Part shown: positions 7,004-13,216 of the stretch, in pieces | How the letters are laid out: each line of letters opens with the position of its first letter | Numbering within the stretch: the first letter of the stretch is position 1 | Assembly (NCBI GenBank): GCA_947460045.1 | Contig: CANHGC010000013.1 | Span: 1 to 13,216, forward strand | Length of the DNA stretch: 13,216 nt | From: Bacteroidota bacterium | GTDB lineage: Bacteria; Bacteroidota; Bacteroidia; NS11-12g; UBA955 | Direction: 5' to 3' | Made by a program: the position numbers and the translations under genes | Notes under the pieces: generated by a model | The model's database searches: none | What the model saw: the letters and a program-made list of their open reading frames with translations, nothing else | What the model was told of the DNA's origin: nothing

Positions 7004-7019
7004 GTTGATCTTTATCAAC
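7004..7019 (-). terminator. Hairpin directly after the T9SS-cargo gene
   Basis: GTTGAT (7004-7009), loop CTTT, ATCAAC (7014-7019): a perfect 6-bp stem one base past the minus-strand stop codon at 7021-7023. There is no T-run after it, so it may be a weak terminator or an mRNA 3'-end stabiliser. Its position fits the end of the sigma-factor transcription unit. Confidence 0.4.
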
Positions 7020-7020
7020 C

Positions 7021-8730
7021 TTACCTCAAAACGATGATTTTCTGGGTATTGTTGTGGTTCGCAAATTGTGTTTTTACCAAATAGTTTCCGGTGGGTAAGC
7101 TTTCCAAGTGTATCAGAGTTTTTAACGCTTTTGTGGACTGCTCATAAACGACTTGCCCTTGCATCGTCATCACAGTGACAGTCTGGATCGGCTGCAGCGC
7201 ATCGATGTGTAAAATCCCTTGATCAACAGGGTTGGGGTAGTACTTGGGTTGTTCGCTGCCAAGCAATTGCGTTTGTGCGTTGGGTGAGCAAATTTTCACG
7301 ATCCACATGGTCTTCTGATAGAGCGGTGTCTTTAATATCATTCCATTTGTGGAAGAAACCGTTTTTCCCGTGTATGCGTATAAATTGAAAGTGGCCGACT
7401 GTGCAGAATAATCAGAGTAAAAGCATTTGTAATTGATTGTATTTTGAGATCGAAAGTGTTTTATCGAATCACCGATTACAGTGAAGAAAACATTCAAAAA
7501 CGTTGGGTCTGTATTGCTTTGTGGAGTATACGTTTTTCCATTAAAATCAAAAGTGCTGTCAGTATTGGCAATCAGTGTGATTTCGTTATTGGAAGATTTG
7601 AAAAAGCTCATACCCACTCGGGTGTACTCTGCCTTGTCCGCAAATGTGCTTAGTTTTATTAAATTGAACGCTGTGTCAAAAATGGCCAATGAATTTCTGC
7701 CAGCTACTGGTGCTAAGTATAGCCGCATTGTGTTGTCGTATAACTTCTGGCCCAAATTGTTGTGAGGGAAATAAAAACGATTGTTCGCAAAATATAAACT
7801 CGATGGTCTGCCTAGAGGGTTAACGCTACTCGAACAACCAATGGTGTAACTCGAAACGATTTGATTGTTGGTTTCTTTGATGATCAAATAATCCCATCCG
7901 TCAATGCCGAGTCCAGGATTTAATTTTCGTAAGGCATTCGAATATGATTGGTTGGTGCTAGGCACAAAAATGCCTTTCTGGTATTTAAGAAAATAGTAAA
8001 ACCCATAGGGTGTGGATAGCATACCGTAACTGCTAATATCGGAGCTGTTTTGGGCCAAAAGCGTTTTCTTGACGATGTTGAAATTTGCATCGAGTTGCAA
8101 TGTGTAAATGTCTATTGCGCTGTTGGGTTTGATCGAATCTCCATTATTCAAGTAGGCGTTCTTATTAACAATCATCAACATGGTTGCTCCTGATTTTGTG
8201 CAATGTATATCGTTTTCGCCTTCCCAAATTCTTTGTTTATTGGTCGTTTCTCCAATTTTTACAAATTGTACATTGCTCAAGTTTGAATCGATGCGGACAA
8301 TGCCTACAACTGACTTATTCAGAGCATTTACGCTCACTGAATTGTTGATTTTGTAAATTTTGTTATAGGCCGTGAGCACATAGGCCAAACCACCTGTACT
8401 GGGATCTAAGCGAAGATTGGGGTTGGTGTACGGCATGGGCAAAATCAAATCCATTTGTGCGACAATATTGCCGGTATTGTCGTATTTGATGATCAAACAT
8501 TTGTAATCTGCCGATGTGTTTTCAGTGTGCTTTTTCTGGTCTACTGCGATGGAATCGGTGTACCAAAAGGCTTTGTAGGTATTTACGCCATTGTGCGATA
8601 GATCTGTAGTAATATGCATGAGCTGCTTGTCGTAGCTAATGTTTAAGTTGTACTGCTGACACTGTCCGAAAGCATATGCGTGCCCAAAGAAAAACAGTGC
8701 AATAAGAATGAAATGTTTGATTCTATTCAT
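7021..8730 (-). CDS. T9SS-exported beta-propeller-like protein with type A C-terminal sorting domain
   Basis: I take the ATG at 8728-8730 as start, giving 569 residues with a signal peptide (MNRIKHFILIALFFFGHAYAFGQ). The reading frame extends to an ATG at 8808 and beyond, but that extension is a FecR-gene remnant and would bury the signal peptide. The body has repeated short strands of the kind CLIIKYDNTGNIV and IYTLQLDANFNIVKK, as in secreted propeller proteins. The C-terminal about 72 residues are a T9SS type A domain: YYPNPVDQGILHID, VTVMTMQGQVVYE, LESLPTGNYLVK and a final KIIVLR. The product should be exported by PorU/PorV-type machinery and attached to the surface or released. No catalytic motif is visible. 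It follows the STN-barrel gene on the same strand. Confidence 0.85.
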   Translation of the reverse strand: MNRIKHFILIALFFFGHAYAFGQCQQYNLNISYDKQLMHITTDLSHNGVNTYKAFWYTDSIAVDQKKHTENTSADYKCLIIKYDNTGNIVAQMDLILPMPYTNPNLRLDPSTGGLAYVLTAYNKIYKINNSVSVNALNKSVVGIVRIDSNLSNVQFVKIGETTNKQRIWEGENDIHCTKSGATMLMIVNKNAYLNNGDSIKPNSAIDIYTLQLDANFNIVKKTLLAQNSSDISSYGMLSTPYGFYYFLKYQKGIFVPSTNQSYSNALRKLNPGLGIDGWDYLIIKETNNQIVSSYTIGCSSSVNPLGRPSSLYFANNRFYFPHNNLGQKLYDNTMRLYLAPVAGRNSLAIFDTAFNLIKLSTFADKAEYTRVGMSFFKSSNNEITLIANTDSTFDFNGKTYTPQSNTDPTFLNVFFTVIGDSIKHFRSQNTINYKCFYSDYSAQSATFNLYAYTGKTVSSTNGMILKTPLYQKTMWIVKICSPNAQTQLLGSEQPKYYPNPVDQGILHIDALQPIQTVTVMTMQGQVVYEQSTKALKTLIHLESLPTGNYLVKTQFANHNNTQKIIVLR

Positions 8731-8781
8731 GGCTTGTATGTTGATTTTAAGTGGATTACGATTTAAATGAAGAAACACTGA

Positions 8782-8839
8782 GTTTTCTTTTTTGGGGACA
8801 ATTTCCATGTTGAATGTTTCTTGGATTATTTCGAGGATG
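8782..8839 (-). pseudogene. Remnant of a FecR/DUF4974 gene 3' end
   Basis: These 58 bases match 10751-10808 at 54 positions. On the minus strand they read ILEIIQETFNMEIVPKKEN, against ILEIIQETFNIEIVSEKET in the intact FecR-like gene. The remnant begins five bases beyond the stop codon of the STN-barrel gene and is still in frame with the T9SS-cargo gene downstream, which is why an artificially long N-terminus could be predicted for that gene. Confidence 0.88.
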
Positions 8840-8843
8840 ATGT

Positions 8844-10724
8844 TTACTTATTTGTGGGTAGTGATTTTTGCAAAACCAATCCTGAGTTGAGCGGGATGTT
8901 TAAACTAAATCGGATTCCGCGCTGCAATTGTTGCTTGTAGGTAGGCAACACAACTGTAGGTAAGGGGTCAGTTCTATCGATGGTTGCAAAGGATTTTGCT
9001 AAATTTTCATTCATCAATAAAGGAAGTGAAATTTTTAAGATACCTGTCCTGATCATGATCCCTGCATCGTAAAAAGAGGGTCCAAATGGGAATGTTATCC
9101 CGCTCAAAGTTCCCCAGGGATTAAGCTTTTGTGACTCTTGCCAAGCCCCGTCGAAAAACAATCGAATCGCTGATGGCACTTTGGGCAATCCTATGGAAAT
9201 ATTGACTGACTTTAATATCCCTTGTGACCCAAGGAATGTTGACGTCCCCATACCTCCCATATTCTCCATGCGTTGCTGTCCGAATGTTGTATTTTGATAA
9301 TCACTAATGAAAGTGTTTTTTAAATTCGTTGCACCAGCGGCCCTCCCGACGAAATAATTATCATAAAACACATCTTCATCACCTGAGGCGCCGCTCAACT
9401 TTAATTGCATTTTGGAATATATGCCTGCTGAACGCCCAGAACTTATTTTAAAGACGGTACCCAAGTATACGCGGACTTCTATGCTGCGTTGTTTTTTTAT
9501 TGCGGATATATAATTCCATGTATATTTCGCTTCAGTTTGAAATCTGCCAGTAGAATTGTTTGTATATGGAGATATAAAATTCAACCATTCAATTCCCGTT
9601 TTAAATTCCAGAGAAGAGGTAGGCCCTTGTTTGAAGGCATTGTAATTCAATCTAAAACCGCCTTGAAAATCTATGTAATCATTGAAGCTTAATTTACTAT
9701 GCGATGCAAAGAGTCCTGTGATTTCAACAAAACTCGAGAATTCGTTTCCGCGTTTGGGGCTACTCAATTCCATTATGCCATAGGGTTTCAATACTTGAAA
9801 AGATGATTCAACTGGGAAAGGTGCCGTGTTGTAAGTTTTGCTGGATCCTAACTTCAACGCGCTAACCCCAAGCCGTAAGGTTTTAAAGTAACTGCCCACT
9901 TTTGTGTTGTAACTAATATCGGCAATGCCAGAAATGGCTTTACGTTCGAATGAAAACATGGGCACCAAAGTATAGCGCCATTTAGGTTCTGGTTTACGCG
10001 TATTAAAAAAAGCGAGACCCAGCATGAGACGGTCGTACTGATTCCAACCTATGGCTGGCAGTAGGCAGTGGTTGCGCACTTCGGGGATCACATTGTTGGG
10101 GATGATATTCCATCGGTTTCCAGATCTCAAAGAGATGACATCTTTGTTGAGTATAGTTTCAATTTTCACAAATGGACTGACGATTTGGTAAAATGATTTT
10201 ACCTGTGGTTGATTGATATCGTTCGAATTTGGTAGGCTATCTGTCAATGTTTTTTTTAAATTTTCGCCGCTTTTTGTTGTGGGAATTTGTATTGTGCTCG
10301 TATCTTGAATGGAGTCAAATCCAATCGTTTTTTCGGTTGGTTTGTCTTTTCCGTGGTCGTTGAGGTCAAATTCTTTTGTGCCATTGACGATTTTCCCATC
10401 TTCTATAGTTCGAATCACTAGATAGTTCCATCGAATGCGATAGACATAATTTTTGCCTAACATTCTTGATAATCCTTGAGCCAATGTAAGATTGACCCAT
10501 GTATCTGCACTGACGATTTTGGGAAGAATTTCATGATTATAAGAAAAGAAGAGGTTGGTTGCCAACTCAAGTTTTTCGAGGGCTTTTGTGGTGCTGCCGG
10601 CGGGAACAATGAAGTTTATTGGTTGATTGATGTTGGGTGCTGATGATGGTGTATTTGAATGGATTGTTTGCGCCGATAGCGATGCGATGAGGTGTGTGGT
10701 GATGAGCAGGAATAGTGTTCTCAT
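8844..10724 (-). CDS. STN-domain outer-membrane beta-barrel protein, no TonB plug seen
   Basis: A 626-residue protein with a signal peptide (MRTLFLLITTHLIASLSAQ). Residues about 37-105 form an STN (secretin/TonB short N-terminal) domain: NFIVPAGSTTKALEKL, the typical FFSYN at 59-63, and NLTLAQGLSRML. A polar Ser/Thr/Asn-rich linker runs to about 175. From about 220 there are barrel-like strands (LLPAIGWNQYDRLMLGLAFFN, YTLVPMFSFERKAISGIADISYN). That segment recalls the barrels attached to M1-peptidase or DUF5686 proteins, from memory and not checked. I see neither a TonB box nor a plug domain, and the length is short for a TonB-dependent receptor. Its ATG overlaps the FecR-like stop (ATGA at 10721-10724), so it is the likely signal-input partner of that protein. 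Confidence 0.82.
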   Translation of the reverse strand: MRTLFLLITTHLIASLSAQTIHSNTPSSAPNINQPINFIVPAGSTTKALEKLELATNLFFSYNHEILPKIVSADTWVNLTLAQGLSRMLGKNYVYRIRWNYLVIRTIEDGKIVNGTKEFDLNDHGKDKPTEKTIGFDSIQDTSTIQIPTTKSGENLKKTLTDSLPNSNDINQPQVKSFYQIVSPFVKIETILNKDVISLRSGNRWNIIPNNVIPEVRNHCLLPAIGWNQYDRLMLGLAFFNTRKPEPKWRYTLVPMFSFERKAISGIADISYNTKVGSYFKTLRLGVSALKLGSSKTYNTAPFPVESSFQVLKPYGIMELSSPKRGNEFSSFVEITGLFASHSKLSFNDYIDFQGGFRLNYNAFKQGPTSSLEFKTGIEWLNFISPYTNNSTGRFQTEAKYTWNYISAIKKQRSIEVRVYLGTVFKISSGRSAGIYSKMQLKLSGASGDEDVFYDNYFVGRAAGATNLKNTFISDYQNTTFGQQRMENMGGMGTSTFLGSQGILKSVNISIGLPKVPSAIRLFFDGAWQESQKLNPWGTLSGITFPFGPSFYDAGIMIRTGILKISLPLLMNENLAKSFATIDRTDPLPTVVLPTYKQQLQRGIRFSLNIPLNSGLVLQKSLPTNK

Positions 10725-11413
10725 TGACAGCTACCCCCTTTCAACCAGATGGTTTCTTTTTCGGAGACAATTTCTATGTTGAATGTTTCTTGGATTATTT
10801 CGAGGATGTTTTGGATGGGCTCATTGTCAAATGTTGCAGTGAGTTTACACTGCATCAATTGGGGCTTTTCAATTTTGATGGTTACGCCATAGTTTTGGCT
10901 CAGGATTTCAGCCACTACAAGGAGTTCTGTTTGCTTGAATTGCAGTATTTTGCTATTCGGCAACGGATTATTTATGTTGGTTTGTGGGGCTGAATGGATG
11001 GATGGGGCTGTGTTTATTTCTGACTTTCGCGATGCGATATGGATCACATCTTGGGTGGTTGTCGTTTTTTTGTCAACTGTCGCTTGAGTTGGATCGACAA
11101 TTTTTGACTGGATTGTCTTTACGGTTGTAGATACTGTTTTCTTTTGGGATTGCTTAATCTGGTAAACAGTGCCTGCTATAACGCTGGCGCCAACCGCACC
11201 CCACAACAAGAGTTTTTTTACGGTGAATTTGGCGATGGTTTTTACGGGTGTGGTGGAGAGCAGGGAGGCAGAGACGGCGGTAGCCCCTAAATTCATTGAT
11301 ACTTTTTGCCATGCCTTGTCGGTATTGGGTGTCCAAGGGTTGGAGGGCTTGGCAATTTGCCAAATCGAATCATCTTGGGGGGTGTTTACGCCGAAGTTTT
11401 CTGGATTTTTCAT
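10721..11413 (-). CDS. Minimal FecR-like anti-sigma protein with C-terminal DUF4974
   Basis: Started at the ATG at 11411-11413, which overlaps the sigma stop codon (ATGA), the protein has 230 residues; an in-frame ATG at 11443 would add ten. The N-terminal 66 residues are cytoplasmic and contain PWTPNTDKAWQKV (26-38), similar to the sigma-contacting segment of Bacteroidota FecR proteins. A transmembrane helix follows at 67-84 (LLLWGAVGASVIAGTVY). After a Thr/Lys-rich linker, residues 157-228 form the DUF4974 domain: FKQTELLVVAEILSQNYGV, CKLTATFDNEPIQNILEII and the typical end WLKGGSC. The usual middle FecR domain (PF04773) is missing. The DUF4974/STN contact probably passes the signal to the sigma factor. 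Confidence 0.85.
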   Translation of the reverse strand: MKNPENFGVNTPQDDSIWQIAKPSNPWTPNTDKAWQKVSMNLGATAVSASLLSTTPVKTIAKFTVKKLLLWGAVGASVIAGTVYQIKQSQKKTVSTTVKTIQSKIVDPTQATVDKKTTTTQDVIHIASRKSEINTAPSIHSAPQTNINNPLPNSKILQFKQTELLVVAEILSQNYGVTIKIEKPQLMQCKLTATFDNEPIQNILEIIQETFNIEIVSEKETIWLKGGSCQ

Positions 11414-11976
11414 GGGTTTGAAATAATTAAAAATGCGAGCCACAATAGGGCGTGAGTTGAAAGTTTGATTTTGAGTATTTGCAATGCTTTGTGTAGGTGG
11501 TACTCTACGTTTTTAAGCGAGAACGACAGGGTTTCGGCAATTTCTTTGTGACTAAAACCGTGGAAACGACTTAAGATGAAAGTTTGTCTCGTGGTTTCTG
11601 TCATTTCCAATAATGCTCGGGTAACCGCAGTTTCAAGTTCTTTGGTTTGAAGTTGGATGTCGGCGTTGTTCTGATGATTGCCTTCCCAATAATGTTGGGT
11701 GTGGTAGGTTGCGTGTTTTCGTTTGACAGCTTGATGCTTGATGTTGTTCAGGCAGCGACTGTAAACGGTTTTGAAGAGGTAGGCTCGACAGTTATCGGGC
11801 AGGGGTTTGTTTTGGTTGGTTTCCCAAAACTTGAGAAATATTTGTTGAACGATGTCTTCAGCTTCTTCTTTTGAGCCAAGGTATGTGAGTGCGTATCGAC
11901 ACAAATCAGCATAGTTTTCGTAGAACAACGATTGTAGCTGAGATTCTGTTAAGGTCGATGTAAATTCTGCATTCAC
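11410..11976 (-). CDS. ECF RNA polymerase sigma-70 factor (FecI-like, Bacteroidota type)
   Basis: A 188-residue extracytoplasmic-function sigma factor. Region 2 spans about 15-84, with EEAEDIVQQIFLKFW (37-51) as the core-binding and -10-recognition part. Region 4 spans about 113-170, with the helix-turn-helix GFSHKEIAETLSFSLKNVEYHL (140-161) for -35 recognition. The C-terminal tail HALLWLAFLIISNP is hydrophobic, as in many Bacteroidota FecI-like sigmas. The start is GTG (11974-11976); there is no in-frame ATG near it, and upstream the frame closes with a stop. It is the first gene of an ATGA-overlapping operon with the FecR-like and STN-barrel genes. It would direct RNA polymerase to envelope-response promoters when released by its FecR partner. 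Confidence 0.92.
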   Translation of the reverse strand: MNAEFTSTLTESQLQSLFYENYADLCRYALTYLGSKEEAEDIVQQIFLKFWETNQNKPLPDNCRAYLFKTVYSRCLNNIKHQAVKRKHATYHTQHYWEGNHQNNADIQLQTKELETAVTRALLEMTETTRQTFILSRFHGFSHKEIAETLSFSLKNVEYHLHKALQILKIKLSTHALLWLAFLIISNP

Positions 11977-12046
11977 GATGGTAAGACAACGAAGTAGCGA
12001 ATTACCCTAAATAAATCACAAAAAAAAATGCACAGTTTTCTTTTGT

Positions 12047-12070
12047 GACATAGTTCCATGTAACTATGTC
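12047..12070. promoter_or_regulatory. Perfect inverted repeat in the divergent intergenic region
   Basis: GACATAGTT (12047-12055) and AACTATGTC (12062-12070) are exact reverse complements around the 6-base centre CCATGT. The site lies 71 bases upstream of the sigma-factor start and 123 bases before the plus-strand membrane protein gene. Because it sits between divergent starts, an operator is more likely than a terminator. I see no exact consensus promoter in the 216-base region 11977-12192. Confidence 0.5.
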
Positions 12071-12192
12071 GAAGTGATTTCAGTTCTGTACATTCGTTTT
12101 TTGGGTTGGTGTGATTCTCATCGTGACTTTTTGAATTTCATTGAGTGTAAAAGAAATCTGTAGCCGATTTCGTTATCAAGCATCAGATTGAC

Positions 12193-12687
12193 ATGACTCC
12201 AAGATTGATGCAAAGCCGTTTGATTCGATTATTTCAAAGCGATATAGTGATAAAAATATCGCTGGTGCTCACGGTGCTGAGCATATTCGTGCCCTTTGTA
12301 TACATGAAAATTGGTCCGATGGGTTATCGCTACTACGGTCCAAATGTGCCTGATATTTACATCTTTGGCGGATACATTTTTGGAAAAGACACTTCGTTTT
12401 GGGGAATTAACTTTGCGTACAAAGTTCAATTGGGGTCGATTCTCTTGATTGCCTATAACCAATGGCGATACCTGAGCACTCAAAGAGTCAAATTCATGAT
12501 TTTGAATGCATCCTTATTGCTGTTATTTCCGATTTGGCTTGAGGCCTATGTGGGTGGGGTTGTATGTAACAGCGATGGTGCCGATCTCACCGTCTATTGG
12601 CATTCGATGCCGGGAATATGGGTTTGGGGTGTTGTCTTCGCGCTGCACATTGTGATGCTATTTGCGAGGTTTCGGAAATCGGTTTAA
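12193..12687 (+). CDS. Hypothetical four-helix membrane protein
   Basis: A 164-residue protein with hydrophobic segments at about 18-38, 76-90, 102-120 and 139-158. The first loop is rich in Tyr and Gly (GPMGYRYYGPNVPDIYIFGGYIFGK). The last loop contains VCNSDGADLTVYWHSMPGIWVWG. The positively charged ends (RLIRLF, RFRKSV) suggest both termini face the cytoplasm. Translation could also begin at Met6. I do not recognise a family and no catalytic motif is visible. It is the only plus-strand gene in the right half, lying between the sigma operon and the orphan antitoxin, so it could be part of whatever replaced the missing Fic toxin gene. Confidence 0.65.
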   Translation: MTPRLMQSRLIRLFQSDIVIKISLVLTVLSIFVPFVYMKIGPMGYRYYGPNVPDIYIFGGYIFGKDTSFWGINFAYKVQLGSILLIAYNQWRYLSTQRVKFMILNASLLLLFPIWLEAYVGGVVCNSDGADLTVYWHSMPGIWVWGVVFALHIVMLFARFRKSV

Positions 12688-12709
12688 AAAGAGAAATTGT
12701 TTGTCATTG

Positions 12710-12726
12710 ATCCATTTTATATGGAT
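12710..12726 (+). terminator. Possible hairpin after the membrane protein gene
   Basis: ATCCAT (12710-12715), loop TTTAT, ATGGAT (12721-12726), 22 bases past the stop. The stem is short and lacks a T-run, so termination is uncertain. Confidence 0.25.
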
Positions 12727-12762
12727 TCCATGAGTGACGGAGGGTATTGTGCCACATCGGTT

Positions 12763-12831
12763 TTACACGTGGTGGGTTTTAGGTCCCAAGTAAATCGAAT
12801 GAGAATCTATGTAGCTATATCCATCAGACAT
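12763..12831 (-). pseudogene. Possible 5' remnant of a Fic toxin gene
   Basis: A 22-codon frame starts at an ATG (12829-12831) that overlaps the antitoxin stop by eight bases (ATGTCTGA), which is the usual antitoxin-toxin coupling. It begins MSDGYSYIDS, reminiscent of Fic-family N-termini (a short polar start then Y.YP/D), and ends after YLGPKTHHV. No Fic motif (HPFxxGNG) follows anywhere downstream on this strand within the window. The start position is strong as context, but the similarity is short and could be chance. Confidence 0.35.
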
Positions 12832-13045
12832 ATGCCTGGGATTTGGTAATGCTGATTAATTCGGACAATGAAATTTGACCAAGGATGTAATCTCGCACCA
12901 ATGTTACAGATTTTGGTGTTGGCTCAAAGCCCTCAAACATGTTGCTGCCAATCGCATATGCTGTAGATTCTAATACAGAAAGAGTAGGGAACTTTACACC
13001 CATAAGTGTAAGCTGTTCTCTGTTTATAATGATCTCTTTGTACAT
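12824..13045 (-). CDS. VbhA-like antitoxin of a Fic toxin system, orphan
   Basis: A 73-residue protein. SNMFEG at 34-39 matches the Fic-inhibitory motif (S/T)xxxE(G/N), with S34, E38 and G39. It is followed by FEPTPKSVTLVRDYILGQISLSELI, the usual second helical part of VbhA-family antitoxins (GLEPS...L...Y..GEIS.EE.I). In the known system the inhibitory glutamate blocks ATP gamma-phosphate positioning in a Fic AMP-transferase. An AGGA Shine-Dalgarno site lies at 13053-13056, seven bases before the ATG. The expected Fic gene should start at the overlapping ATG at 12831 but is missing, so the antitoxin appears to be left alone. An exact palindrome at 13058-13074 upstream is a likely operator. 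Confidence 0.8.
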   Translation of the reverse strand: MYKEIIINREQLTLMGVKFPTLSVLESTAYAIGSNMFEGFEPTPKSVTLVRDYILGQISLSELISITKSQAYV

Positions 13046-13057
13046 GTGTCGTTCCTA

Positions 13058-13074
13058 ATGAAATCTGATTTCAT
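13058..13074. promoter_or_regulatory. Palindromic operator candidate of the antitoxin gene
   Basis: ATGAAATCTGATTTCAT is a perfect 8-bp inverted repeat around one base. It sits 12 bases upstream of the antitoxin ATG, next to the AGGA ribosome-binding site at 13053-13056. A second, wider inverted pair (TGCGAA 13074-13079, TTCGCA 13102-13107) adjoins it. Binding here would suit autoregulation of a toxin-antitoxin operon. The rest of 13075-13216 shows no gene. Confidence 0.5.
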
Positions 13075-13216
13075 GCGAAGTTAAGTTTAGCATTTTGGTT
13101 TTTCGCAAGTTATTTAAAGGGAATATTGAAAACTTTTAGGCAACTGAACCATTTGTGGCATTAGCGTAACAAGGTGAAAGTACCATGATACTGATACGAT
13201 TGGAAGTCTTTGTCGA

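Noticed and set aside
8731..8808. N-terminal extension of the T9SS-cargo protein from the ATG at 8808
   Set aside because: The extension MEIVPKKEN... is a leftover of a FecR/DUF4974 gene and would place the signal peptide 26 residues inside the protein; the ATG at 8730 fits.
8844..10724. TonB-dependent receptor (SusC/FecA)
   Set aside because: Only the STN domain is shared. No TonB box, plug domain or SusC-type carboxypeptidase-like domain could be seen, and the protein is too short.
10715..10993. Plus-strand reading frame opposite the end of the FecR-like gene
   Set aside because: It is antisense to the DUF4974 coding region, which has clear family motifs.
1..13216. tRNA, rRNA or known riboswitch
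   Set aside because: No cloverleaf, rRNA-like conserved stretch or recognisable riboswitch core was found by eye on either strand.

Overview
The window looks like chromosomal DNA of a Bacteroidota bacterium; I cannot place it below phylum. The signs are two proteins with type IX secretion (T9SS) style C-termini, an ECF sigma / FecR-DUF4974 / STN-domain outer-membrane triad, PF13568-type beta-barrels, an exact Bacteroidota promoter (TTTG-N19-TAnnTTTG) at 279-309, moderate-to-low GC and weak Shine-Dalgarno sites.

Layout. 1-260 is non-coding and holds eight contiguous copies of a 23-bp repeat. 336-949 (+) is a translationally coupled membrane protein plus XRE regulator pair behind the consensus promoter. 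1048-2071 (+) is a two-gene cassette of a glycine-zipper protein and a zeta-toxin-like P-loop kinase. A near-perfect 37-bp copy of the 3' end of the XRE gene lies directly after this cassette, so the cassette sits between direct repeats. From 2171 to 11976 every gene is on the minus strand. In order of transcription: ECF sigma factor, minimal FecR-like protein and STN-plus-beta-barrel protein (joined by ATGA stop/start overlaps), a 569-aa T9SS-exported protein, two tandem paralogous lipoproteins, a Cys-rich secreted protein with a short LGRPV-type C-terminus, then a secreted thioredoxin-TPR protein overlapping an outer-membrane barrel gene. 12193-12687 (+) is a four-helix membrane protein of unknown function. 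12824-13045 (-) is a VbhA-like antitoxin whose Fic partner is absent, with only a 22-codon reading frame where the toxin should begin.

How it may work together. The sigma-FecR-STN operon has the parts of a cell-surface signalling system, but its outer-membrane protein shows no TonB-box or plug region, so it does not look like a normal FecA/SusC transducer. The exported proteins downstream are plausible co-regulated envelope cargo, but the sequence does not prove this.

The most unusual structural theme is that twice in the window the 3' end of a gene is repeated just beyond the following gene or genes: the XRE end after the kinase cassette, and the FecR DUF4974 end after the STN-barrel gene. 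A third near-identical short block marks the 5' ends of the two lipoprotein genes. These are scars of insertion or duplication at gene junctions. Together with the decayed Fic locus they suggest an actively rearranging accessory region. No rRNA, tRNA, CRISPR array, transposase or integrase was seen.
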